From: Magicicada septendecula
Taxonomy: Eukaryota > Arthropoda > Insecta > Hemiptera > Cicadidae
Assembly: GCA_034769895.1 (NCBI GenBank)
Contig: CM068367.1
Coordinates: forward strand, 705,282,885 to 705,346,884
Length of the DNA: 64,000 nucleotides
Reading direction: 5' to 3'
Shown here: positions 10,080 to 21,749 of the stretch, piece after piece
How the letters are laid out: the number at the start of each line of letters is the position of its first letter
How positions within the stretch are numbered: position 1 is the stretch's first letter
Position numbers and translations under genes: made by a program
Notes under the pieces: generated by a model
Database searches by the model: none
Seen by the model: the letters and a program-made list of their open reading frames with translations, nothing else
What the model was told of the DNA's origin: nothing

Positions 10080-11460
10080 CCCCCCACGCGGTCTTCGCGC
10101 ACTCTCAGTGTTCGGTCATACTTCCTTTTGGTGTCCGATAAAAGTCTCAGGATATGTTCCGCACTCTCACCGAACCGCGGTCAGACAGATCTTTGTTGTT
10201 CGAGCACTTTATTACTGGAAAAAATAAAAAAATTTGTAGAGAGCCTACTTGGCCCCGTGCCGGCCGACACGTATAGAGTAACTGCACTGCGTTCTGTGCT
10301 GAGCGGGAGGAATTGTGTATTCACTGCCAACAGATTTTCGTCGCCGTTCAAACTGAATTGCTGTGGTTTATTCACTCTATGCATGGCACATAATGTGTTT
10401 TTTGTGAGGTAGCCGTGGACGATATTTGTCGCTGCTAGACTGATGTCACTAGCAGTGGGCGGGGCTTAACGATATTTCCTGTAGTTCGTCTTGCTGATAT
10501 CACAAACTGTTCGTTCATGCGCCATTTTTTACAGCGCCGTTGGAGTTTCACGGCGTCACTACAGCGCCCCTGCTTGAGATGTTAAGTGCGTGCATCGTCA
10601 CACATATACAGAGTTCTGAGAAAATTAGGGTGGTGCAAATTTCTTGCCGAGTTACACCACAGAAACTGCGTCTTGCCTTTGTTTCAACACTGTTTCTTGC
10701 CACGTGGTCAGGTATAATGGAATAACGTTGTCGGAAAATAAAACTTTCCCAATACTTTTTTATAAAATCCCGCAAAAAATGAAATAAATGAAATTACCCA
10801 ATTTAGACACGTTACAATACCCCCTCAATGAGAATTCTGCTGTCCAGAAGAAATCTCATTGATAAACCCTTAAGAGGACCGGTGAGGAACTGGTGCCAAC
10901 AACACCCTTGTTCTTATACTTCATGGGTACACGACCCCCCTGGCTCGGCGACCATTGACACATCTGAACGAGATCACTGGACCGAAAAACTGGATCCGTA
11001 AGAGATCCCAACACCGAAAAATCGAACAGACAAGTACCACAGCACACCTCACCTTCTAACATGCTACCCCCCAAAATCCTCAATCCCTGGCTTAGATTAC
11101 GCCAGATCCTCAGCCGATATGTTTCCCCTTGTATGCAAGCTGGGCTCACACACTTTAGCAGATACTGGGCTCACACACACTCACATTACATATTGACATC
11201 ACATATCATAAAATTGAAAAGATCTTTTAAAATTTATTTACCTGGCAACCCATTGGTTGTTTTCATGTAAAATTGATTCATGAATTTTGTATAAATTCTA
11301 AATTATTCTCTTCTTTGTTTTCTGTTTTTATTTAAGTTAATTTAAACATTTCTTATCATTAATAACATCCTTAACCTACCATGTAATCACTTAGAATCTA
11401 ACAATACAAGTCAATACAATAAATCAATAAAAATAAACATGGTCAATATACAAATAATAA
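10080..11460. other. LTR central part of unit 2, no gene
   Basis: The GC-richer part of the LTR (10080-11000) contains GGGCGGGGC and several short frames on both strands. These frames have no domain, and they exist equally in all units because the units are copies. I regard the region as regulatory (U3/R) sequence on the minus strand. No TATA box or start site can be fixed by eye. Confidence 0.4.
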
Positions 11461-13890
11461 AATAATCGAAGCTTAAAATATTCATTACCTGGCAGGCGAA
11501 AAATCCAGATTTTTTTTTCAAAAATAATCTTCCAAAAAATTTTAAAATTCAAAAAAAATTTAAATTTATTAAAAGGTTTCCCTTACATACAGCAATTATT
11601 TGAAATTATCTTAAATTGACCAAAAACCAAAGGTGAATTAATCTTCCTTACTATACAAGCTTAGTATGCATATGACCTCATCAGCTGATCGAAACTAGGT
11701 CAAGCCCACAACCTTGACCCACATATGTTATGTATAAGTTCTATCTGAAAATACATTCAACATCTATAACATCCTAACTTGAAACTCAACACATAACAAA
11801 ATAAAATATTTAAAATAACAAAATATGATTATACATAATAAGCAAATTGACATTTAAATTATTCAAAATAAACACCTTATATCTTTACATTATCAAATTC
11901 TCTCAAAGTTTTGTCACTGGTTTCAAAATAAAAATTTTATATCTTTCAACTATAACTTTCTTCCTTTAACAATTTCATTCTACATTACTTTGGGTGATTT
12001 AAACATTTATCTCATTTATTTACTACTTGATCTGTATACATATATAATCTTTCTCCCTCCGACTCTAACTTCTAACCATTGTAACTCACATGACACCCAT
12101 CTCTATCAAAATCTCTATCGAAACACTCTCTAACCACAACTTATCATTAAACTCAATTCGCCACCTTCTCTCAATGTATAAAAAAAAAAATACTCTCTAA
12201 CCCTTTGTACATAGGATACGTGTTCCCCCCCCCAAAACTCATTTCCCTTATCTGGCCCCTGGATTCTACCTAAGGCGGCCCCGTCCCCACTAAATCGGTC
12301 CCAATCCCGTCCCAACTTATCATTATGTTGCGGACTCCTACATTACACTACCCCCTACTACAAAATTGCCATCCCCAAAATCTCAATCTCATTACCTTAC
12401 TACAACTACAACAAAATAACATTATCAATTATAAACAACAATATATCACTCAAAACTCCACATAAATTCTCCACTACTACTGTGTCAACATCAATACTTC
12501 TCAAAATTCTATAACATTACATTAACTCAAAACAACATTACATTACTTTCATTTCTACTATTTCAACTTTAACTTTGACTTCAACTTGGACAGATCTATA
12601 TGTCCCATAAAATATTCATCACCCAAAACTATCTTTTATTAACTTTCACAAATTATTACTTTACTTCTCAATTTATCAAATTATTTTTATCATTACTTTA
12701 AAACAGCATCGGTAATATATTAAAACATTACATTGAACATTAATTACTTGGAACATTTATAAACCATTTTACCAGTGACATGTTATTGCTGATCAGCTGA
12801 TCTCCTAACACAATGAAAACACATTTCAAAATTGAACAAATTACATGAAATATATATATATTTATTTATCATTACTTCTCACCTCCTTGTTTCCCCTTTT
12901 TCTGATTCTGATAATTCATATTAACCACCTGCCAGACGGTTTAATTATCTGCTTAGTTTAAAAAATACACACATAATGAAAACACATATTTTTATCAATA
13001 CCTATATCTAACCTACGATAATAAAATAATACCTTTAAAATTATAGCATGAACACCTTATATTGAATGTATGAGCATCTAATTACTTAAACAGAGCACAA
13101 GCATTTTTATTGGATCAAAATTTGAGTTAGCAATTTTTCATGTCATAAAATTTAAATTCGTGACTCACCTGAGTCACCTCCCATCCACACACTCAAATTT
13201 CCAAATTGATTATTAATAATTATTATACCTCATCGTTCAATTATTATTAAAATTTTTAATTATCATTTTTATTTAACACAATTAATTCAAATCTCACTAT
13301 TGAATTAAAATCTTAGTTACACCTGTAAACATTTTTATTATACATGACTCATACTGTAAAAGTTCTATACTTACAGTCCATTTAACATGATATACACAAA
13401 ACATATTCACCATACCACATTACTTTCACCTCACCTCTGAAACATTTAACACAAATATCAGTTTACATCAAACAATTTAGCCATCTATTACCAAATTCCA
13501 AATCTCGTAAAATAAATTGAATTCATTTATAGAATTTAATTAATTAGCATTTACATAATCACTCAAAATATTTAAAACCTCTCCAATTATTTTAATTAAA
13601 TTCATTATTAAAATACAAATTCCAATACTATCAAAATATTTACCCTTAACCAATTCCTGTTTTCAAAATTAATTCTGATATTTATTAAATTGCAAAGCAT
13701 TAATATTATTATAATCACTTACCTACATACATACATTGTTTAGCTGACCTTCTACAATACACATAAATAAATGCACTACAATTATTTACAAACTTTAGTT
13801 ATCAACTGTTCAGTTTTTCCGCACTTCATTGTCCAAGTCTGCCATGTCAGAACCATAAAACATAATGTTTATCACTGTCTTTTATTGTTT
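11461..13890. other. Unit 2, non-coding stretch downstream of gag
   Basis: No gene. Candidate polypurine tract on the minus strand at 12882-12903. If it is real, the LTR would be 9635-12881 (~3.2 kb, TG..CA) and the internal region only ~2.5 kb. The near-palindrome GTGACTCACCTGAGTCAC is at 13160-13177. Confidence 0.35.
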
Positions 13891-13896
13891 GATAGT

Positions 13897-15249
13897 TTAG
13901 CCTCCATCGTCATAGATAAGTCTTGGTTTTATACCACACTGTTCATTTTTATTGACAAACAAATTATTGTTTTGTGTGTTATAACCACAAAAACTGACTT
14001 CATTTATCTTACCCAAATACTCATTAAACCAGTCGACGTTAGGTATTTTTGTTAAGTCTCCGTCATTAAATTCACTCACTATCGGGTTAATTACTTTTGT
14101 CAAATCATTATAGTCATTATTATTCAAATATACTTTTAAACTTTCTTTCCATTCGTCATACTTTCTACTCAAATTATACAATTCTGTTACATACCATTCT
14201 CTACTTACCTCTCTCTCTTCACAACACCACGTCACACTCTCACAATTATTCCGGACAGAGGGTACACAATTACTCAACAAAAATAAACACCTCAATTCAT
14301 CTATCAATACGGGACTCTTGCCCTTCAACAACAACACTTGTGAACTCAATAAATCATCATACACATTATCAACAATAAGGGGAAAATTTACCCTCTGTCC
14401 CCACTCTACCAAAACATTATTTTTCCTCTCTCTCTCTAACTCATTAACACACCTTAACATCTCATAATCACATTCTAAAAATTCCTCAGTATTTTCATTA
14501 CTTATTTTCACCGTATCGACCTCCGATACTAATTCTTCAAATACATTATTATACTCAATATTACTATTCTCATTATTTTCAACATTGTTACACTCGTCAT
14601 TATAATTTTCATTTGTATTACTATCTCCCCTACATACACACTCTCTTGACTCCTTTGCTTCTCTACATATTTCAGTTAACTTACTCTCAAGACTACACAG
14701 TGAATTAGTTAATACGTCAAACTTAGCATCATTCATGTCAAAACGACTATTCATATCGCTACTTATCTCTTTAAATTTGTTCTCGAAAATTTTTTCGTTA
14801 TTGTCAAAACGTTTATTTAATTCCTTAAACTTGTTATTCTGTTCCTCATGTTGTTTTTCTGAATTTTCTTTCATACTACACATCAAACTATACAAATTTG
14901 TTAACATGCTACTGTCGTCACATTTTTTATTTTGATTCACTGGAATAGGTGTTGATTGATGTTCGACATCTTTCATTATTTTTGATTCAGTTATTTCTGT
15001 ATTACTGTCAATGAAGCTAACTTCTTCATTATTAGTTGTACAGTCCCCACTCAAATTTGGGGTTATTTGAATCACCGAATCTACAGTTACATTACTCTGA
15101 TCACTCATATTTAATTCTGTTTTATCTTTACTCGCACTTGGAGTCGAATGTGTCTCCAAATTACTCATGTTTAAGTCGTCAAAATTTTCGACACTATTTT
15201 TATTTACTTTATTCTCGTTATCTGACATTTTTTTACAATTGATATTCAA
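13897..15249 (-). CDS. Gag-like coiled-coil protein, 450 aa (unit 2)
   Basis: Intact ORF beginning ~180 nt inside the primer-binding site, the usual place of gag. I recognise no named domain. Residues 1-110 are polar and rich in Ser, Asn and Asp (probably disordered). Residues 115-200 are heptad-like and charged (NNKFKELNKRFDNNEKIFEN region), a likely coiled coil. Residues 205-235 are Asn/Glu-rich. Residues 255-420 look folded, with Trp and Cys residues (WCCEEREVSREWY). There is no CCHC zinc knuckle, no protease DSG and no RT motif. It is likely a structural Gag of a non-autonomous element. A host-derived or unrelated ORF captured by the element remains possible. This copy has Lys-Glu at 159-160 where units 3-5 have Asn-Val. 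Confidence 0.6.
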   Translation of the reverse strand: MNINCKKMSDNENKVNKNSVENFDDLNMSNLETHSTPSASKDKTELNMSDQSNVTVDSVIQITPNLSGDCTTNNEEVSFIDSNTEITESKIMKDVEHQSTPIPVNQNKKCDDSSMLTNLYSLMCSMKENSEKQHEEQNNKFKELNKRFDNNEKIFENKFKEISSDMNSRFDMNDAKFDVLTNSLCSLESKLTEICREAKESRECVCRGDSNTNENYNDECNNVENNENSNIEYNNVFEELVSEVDTVKISNENTEEFLECDYEMLRCVNELERERKNNVLVEWGQRVNFPLIVDNVYDDLLSSQVLLLKGKSPVLIDELRCLFLLSNCVPSVRNNCESVTWCCEEREVSREWYVTELYNLSRKYDEWKESLKVYLNNNDYNDLTKVINPIVSEFNDGDLTKIPNVDWFNEYLGKINEVSFCGYNTQNNNLFVNKNEQCGIKPRLIYDDGG

Positions 15250-15429
15250 AATATTACTAATCTAATTAATTAATTTATTTAATTTTTTGTCCTGTACTTT
15301 CTATATTACTTTCGGTATAGCTTTGCGTACATAACGCATTGTTATTTTGCTACGCTAACCTAAAACACACGTTTGCCTCTTTGTAGGTGCGGATTTTACA
15401 TTAACGCAATTTTTTAATTGGTAAAATCG

Positions 15430-15447
15430 TCCCTTTCGGCTGCGCCA
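15430..15447 (-). promoter_or_regulatory. Primer-binding site, unit 2
   Basis: Identical to the unit 1 site and two bases from the LTR end at 15450. Confidence 0.65.
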
Positions 15448-15755
15448 CCTGTAAAGTTACTTTACTCTTTAAAATATATTAAATACAATTTATATTTTTT
15501 GCCTACCTGTAAAGGTTCCTTTTTGGGTCCAGAAATCCGATCGCACGAACCTCAGAAGCAAACAAGCGTTTCATAGGTTATCGAAATAATTGATTCTACA
15601 CATTATATGAAGAGAATTTAAGATTTAATTTCGTTTAGCATTATTTCAAATTATTACAAGTTTTACTGCATATGACAATATTTCGTCAGAAATGATCTTT
15701 TGGCTTGTTACATGACCACCACTATTATTCTAACTTATCCTACAGCTTACCTTAG

Positions 15756-15856
<101 letters not shown>

Positions 15857-15899
15857 AAGACTGCCCAGCCTGCAATTTTTTACGCACCCAAACACACAC

Positions 15900-18800
15900 A
15901 AAATTTTATTTAGCCCTTAACATTTTTATAATAATAAAATTCCCCCCACGCGGTCTTCGCGCACTCTCAGTGTTCGGTCATACTTCCTTTTGGTGTCCGA
16001 TAAAAGTCTCAGGATATGTTCCGCACTCTCACCGAACCGCGGTCAGACAGATCTTTGTTGTTCGAGCACTTTATTACTGGAAAAAATAAAAAAATTTGTA
16101 GAGAGCCTACTTGGCCCCGTGCCGGCCGACACGTATAGAGTAACTGCACTGCGTTCTGTGCTGAGCGGGAGGAATTGTGTATTCACTGCCAACAGATTTT
16201 CGTCGCCGTTCAAACTGAATTGCTGTGGTTTATTCACTCTATGCATGGCACATAATGTGTTTTTTGTGAGGTAGCCGTGGACGATATTTGTCGCTGCTAG
16301 ACTGATGTCACTAGCAGTGGGCGGGGCTTAACGATATTTCCTGTAGTTCGTCTTGCTGATATCACAAACTGTTCGTTCATGCGCCATTTTTTACAGCGCC
16401 GTTGGAGTTTCACGGCGTCACTACAGCGCCCCTGCTTGAGATGTTAAGTGCGTGCATCGTCACACATATACAGAGTTCTGAGAAAATTAGGGTGGTGCAA
16501 ATTTCTTGCCGAGTTACACCACAGAAACTGCGTCTTGCCTTTGTTTCAACACTGTTTCTTGCCACGTGGTCAGGTATAATGGAATAACGTTGTCGGAAAA
16601 TAAAACTTTCCCAATACTTTTTTATAAAATCCCGCAAAAAATGAAATAAATGAAATTACCCAATTTAGACACGTTACAATACCCCCTCAATGAGAATTCT
16701 GCTGTCCAGAAGAAATCTCATTGATAAACCCTTAAGAGGACCGGTGAGGAACTGGTGCCAACAACACCCTTGTTCTTATACTTCATGGGTACACGACCCC
16801 CCTGGCTCGGCGACCATTGACACATCTGAACGAGATCACTGGACCGAAAAACTGGATCCGTAAGAGATCCCAACACCGAAAAATCGAACAGACAAGTACC
16901 ACAGCACACCTCACCTTCTAACATGCTACCCCCCAAAATCCTCAATCCCTGGCTTAGATTACGCCAGATCCTCAGCCGATATGTTTCCCCTTGTATGCAA
17001 GCTGGGCTCACACACTTTAGCAGATACTGGGCTCACACACACTCACATTACATATTGACATCACATATCATAAAATTGAAAAGATCTTTTAAAATTTATT
17101 TACCTGGCAACCCATTGGTTGTTTTCATGTAAAATTGATTCATGAATTTTGTATAAATTCTAAATTATTCTCTTCTTTGTTTTCTGTTTTTATTTAAGTT
17201 AATTTAAACATTTCTTATCATTAATAACATCCTTAACCTACCATGTAATCACTTAGAATCTAACAATACAAGTCAATACAATAAATCAATAAAAATAAAC
17301 ATGGTCAATATACAAATAATAAAATAATCGAAGCTTAAAATATTCATTACCTGGCAGGCGAAAAATCCAGATTTTTTTTTCAAAAATAATCTTCCAAAAA
17401 ATTTTAAAATTCAAAAAAAATTTAAATTTATTAAAAGGTTTCCCTTACATACAGCAATTATTTGAAATTATCTTAAATTGACCAAAAACCAAAGGTGAAT
17501 TAATCTTCCTTACTATACAAGCTTAGTATGCATATGACCTCATCAGCTGATCGAAACTAGGTCAAGCCCACAACCTTGACCCACATATGTTATGTATAAG
17601 TTCTATCTGAAAATACATTCAACATCTATAACATCCTAACTTGAAACTCAACACATAACAAAATAAAATATTTAAAATAACAAAATATGATTATACATAA
17701 TAAGCAAATTGACATTTAAATTATTCAAAATAAACACCTTATATCTTTACATTATCAAATTCTCTCAAAGTTTTGTCACTGGTTTCAAAATAAAAATTTT
17801 ATATCTTTCAACTATAACTTTCTTCCTTTAACAATTTCATTCTACATTACTTTGGGTGATTTAAACATTTATCTCATTTATTTACTACTTGATCTGTATA
17901 CATATATAATCTTTCTCCCTCCGACTCTAACTTCTAACCATTGTAACTCACATGACACCCATCTCTATCAAAATCTCTATCGAAACACTCTCTAACCACA
18001 ACTTATCATTAAACTCAATTCGCCACCTTCTCTCAATGTATAAAAAAAAAAATACTCTCTAACCCTTTGTACATAGGATACGTGTTTCCCCCCCCAAAAC
18101 TCATTTCCCTTATCTGGCCCCTGGATTCTACCTAAGGCGGCCCCGTCCCCACTAAATCGGTCCCAATCCCGTCCCAACTTATCATTATGTTGCGGACTCC
18201 TACATTACACTACCCCCTACTACAAAATTGCCATCCCCAAAATCTCAATCTCATTACCTTACTACAACTACAACAAAATAACATTATCAATTATAAACAA
18301 CAATATATCACTCAAAACTCCACATAAATTCTCCACTACTACTGTGTCAACATCAATACTTCTCAAAATTCTATAACATTACATTAACTCAAAACAACAT
18401 TACATTACTTTCATTTCTACTATTTCAACTTTAACTTTGACTTCAACTTGGACAGATCTATATGTCCCATAAAATATTCATCACCCAAAACTATCTTTTA
18501 TTAACTTTCACAAATTATTACTTTACTTCTCAATTTATCAAATTATTTTTATCATTACTTTAAAACAGCATCGGTAATATATTAAAACATTACATTGAAC
18601 ATTAATTACTTGGAACATTTATAAACCATTTTACCAGTGACATGTTATTGCTGATCAGCTGATCTCCTAACACAATGAAAACACATTTCAAAATTGAACA
18701 AATTACATGAAATATATATATATTTATTTATCATTACTTCTCACCTCCTTGTTTCCCCTTTTTCTGATTCTGATAATTCATATTAACCACCTGCCAGACG

Positions 18801-19750
18801 GTTTAATTATCTGCTTAGTTTAAAAAATACACACATAATGAAAACACATATTTTTATCAATACCTATATCTAACCTACGATAATAAAATAATACCTTTAA
18901 AATTATAGCATGAACACCTTATATTGAATGTATGAGCATCTAATTACTTAAACAGAGCACAAGCATTTTTATTGGATCAAAATTTGAGTTAGCAATTTTT
19001 CATGTCATAAAATTTAAATTCGTGACTCACCTGAGTCACCTCCCATCCACACACTCAAATTTCCAAATTGATTATTAATAATTATTATACCTCATCGTTC
19101 AATTATTATTAAAATTTTTAATTATCATTTTTATTTAACACAATTAATTCAAATCTCACTATTGAATTAAAATCTTAGTTACACCTGTAAACATTTTTAT
19201 TATACATGACTCATACTGTAAAAGTTCTATACTTACAGTCCATTTAACATGATATACACAAAACATATTCACCATACCACATTACTTTCACCTCACCTCT
19301 GAAACATTTAACACAAATATCAGTTTACATCAAACAATTTAGCCATCTATTACCAAATTCCAAATCTCGTAAAATAAATTGAATTCATTTATAGAATTTA
19401 ATTAATTAGCATTTACATAATCACTCAAAATATTTAAAACCTCTCCAATCATTTTAATTAAATTCATTATTAAAATACAAATTCCAATACTATCAAAATA
19501 TTTACCCTTAACCAATTCCTGTTTTCAAAATTAATTCTGATATTTATTAAATTGCAAAGCATTAATATTATTATAATCACTTACCTACATACATACATTG
19601 TTTAGCTGACCTTCTACAATACACATAAATAAATGCACTACAATTATTTACAAACTTTAGTTATCAACTGTTCAGTTTTTCCGCACTTCATTGTCCAAGT
19701 CTGCCATGTCAGAACCATAAAACATAATGTTTATCACTGTCTTTTATTGT
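15900..19750. other. Unit 3, LTR remainder and non-coding stretch
   Basis: Co-linear with 10040-13890. No gene and no private insertion are seen. Confidence 0.4.
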
Positions 19751-19758
19751 TTGATAGT

Positions 19759-21111
19759 TTAGCCTCCATCGTCATAGATAAGTCTTGGTTTTATACCACA
19801 CTGTTCATTTTTATTGACAAACAAATTATTGTTTTGTGTGTTATAACCACAAAAACTGACTTCATTTATCTTACCCAAATACTCATTAAACCAGTCGACG
19901 TTAGGTATTTTTGTTAAGTCTCCGTCATTAAATTCACTCACTATCGGGTTAATTACTTTTGTCAAATCATTATAGTCATTATTATTCAAATATACTTTTA
20001 AACTTTCTTTCCATTCGTCATACTTTCTACTCAAATTATACAATTCTGTTACATACCATTCTCTACTTACCTCTCTCTCTTCACAACACCACGTCACACT
20101 CTCACAATTATTCCGGACAGAGGGTACACGATTACTCAACAAAAATAAACACCTCAATTCATCTATCAATACGGGACTCTTGCCCTTCAACAACAACACT
20201 TGTGAACTCAATAAATCATCATACACATTATCAACAATAAGGGGAAAATTTACCCTCTGTCCCCACTCTACCAAAACATTATTTTTCCTCTCTCTCTCTA
20301 ACTCATTAACACACCTTAACATCTCATAATCACATTCTAAAAATTCCTCAGTATTTTCATTACTTATTTTCACCGTATCGACCTCCGATACTAATTCTTC
20401 AAATACATTATTATACTCAATATTACTATTCTCATTATTTTCAACATTGTTACACTCGTCATTATAATTTTCATTTGTATTACTATCTCCCCTACATACA
20501 CACTCTCTTGACTCCTTTGCTTCTCTACATATTTCAGTTAACTTACTCTCAAGACTACACAGTGAATTAGTTAATACGTCAAACTTAGCATCATTCATGT
20601 CAAAACGACTATTCATATCGCTACTTATCACATTAAATTTGTTCTCGAAAATTTTTTCGTTATTGTCAAAACGTTTATTTAATTCCTTAAACTTGTTATT
20701 CTGTTCCTCATGTTGTTTTTCTGAATTTTCTTTCATACTACACATCAAACTATACAAATTTGTTAACATGCTACTGTCGTCACATTTTTTATTTTGATTC
20801 ACTGGAATAGGTGTTGATTGATGTTCGACATCTTTCATTATTTTTGATTCAGTTATTTCTGTATTACTGTCAATGAAGCTAACTTCTTCATTATTAGTTG
20901 TACAGTCCCCACTCAAATTTGGGGTTATTTGAATCACCGAATCTACAGTTACATTACTCTGATCACTCATATTTAATTCTGTTTTATCTTTACTCGCACT
21001 TGGAGTCGAATGTGTCTCCAAATTACTCATGTTTAAGTCGTCAAAATTTTCGACACTATTTTTATTTACTTTATTCTCGTTATCTGACATTTTTTTACAA
21101 TTGATATTCAA
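19759..21111 (-). CDS. Gag-like coiled-coil protein, 450 aa (unit 3)
   Basis: Intact, and nearly identical to the unit 2 protein. It shares Leu-280 with unit 2 (Val in units 1, 4 and 5). It has a private Cys-to-Arg change at residue 328 (LLSNRVPS), which removes one of the cysteines in the C-terminal half. Reading frame and length are unchanged. Confidence 0.6.
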   Translation of the reverse strand: MNINCKKMSDNENKVNKNSVENFDDLNMSNLETHSTPSASKDKTELNMSDQSNVTVDSVIQITPNLSGDCTTNNEEVSFIDSNTEITESKIMKDVEHQSTPIPVNQNKKCDDSSMLTNLYSLMCSMKENSEKQHEEQNNKFKELNKRFDNNEKIFENKFNVISSDMNSRFDMNDAKFDVLTNSLCSLESKLTEICREAKESRECVCRGDSNTNENYNDECNNVENNENSNIEYNNVFEELVSEVDTVKISNENTEEFLECDYEMLRCVNELERERKNNVLVEWGQRVNFPLIVDNVYDDLLSSQVLLLKGKSPVLIDELRCLFLLSNRVPSVRNNCESVTWCCEEREVSREWYVTELYNLSRKYDEWKESLKVYLNNNDYNDLTKVINPIVSEFNDGDLTKIPNVDWFNEYLGKINEVSFCGYNTQNNNLFVNKNEQCGIKPRLIYDDGG

Positions 21112-21291
21112 AATATTACTAATCTAATTAATTAATTTATTTAATTTTTTGTCCTGTACTTTCTATATTACTTTCGGTATAGCTTTGCGTACATAACGCA
21201 TTGTTATTTTGCTACGCTAACCTAAAACACACGTTTGCCTCTTTGTAGGTGCGGATTTTACATTAACGCAATTTTTTAATTGGTAAAATCG

Positions 21292-21309
21292 TCCCTTTCG
21301 GCTGCGCCA
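21292..21309 (-). promoter_or_regulatory. Primer-binding site, unit 3
   Basis: Unchanged 18-base site, two bases from the LTR end at 21312. Confidence 0.65.
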
Positions 21310-21616
21310 CCTGTAAAGTTACTTTACTCTTTAAAATATATTAAATACAATTTATATTTTTTGCCTACCTGTAAAGGTTCCTTTTTGGGTCCAGAAATCC
21401 GATCGCACGAACCTCAGAAGCAAACATGCGTTTCATAGGTTATCGAAATAATTGATTCTACACATTATATGAAGAGAATTTAAGATTTAATTTCGTTTAG
21501 CATTATTTCAAATTATTACAAGTTTTACTGCATATGACATATTTCGTCAGAAATGATCTTTTGGCTTGTTACATGACCACCACCATTATTCTAACTTATC
21601 CTACAGCTTACCTTAG

Positions 21617-21621
<5 letters not shown>

Positions 21622-21705
<84 letters not shown>
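21622..21705. repeat. (CA)42 microsatellite, unit 4
   Basis: Uninterrupted 84 bp run at the conserved LTR position. Confidence 0.95.
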
Positions 21706-21707
<2 letters not shown>

Positions 21708-21749
21708 AAGACTGCCCAGTCTGCAATTTTTTACGCACCCAAACACACA

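Larger units (their letters stand above)
9635..15449 (-). mobile_element. Gag-only LTR retrotransposon, unit 2
   Basis: 5815 bp from one LTR end (TGTAAAGTTAC) to the next. Order on the minus strand: primer-binding site, ~180 nt leader, 450-codon ORF, ~2.4 kb without genes, then the LTR, which has a GC-richer central part. No protease, RT, RNase H or integrase is present. The empty Penelope site is at about 11455-11466. Confidence 0.65.

Noticed and set aside
12882..12903. Firm assignment of the inner LTR boundary at this pyrimidine tract
   Set aside because: It fits a polypurine tract followed by TG, but other purine tracts (for example opposite 13174-13190) also fit, and no dispersed copy is available to decide. 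Kept only as a candidate.
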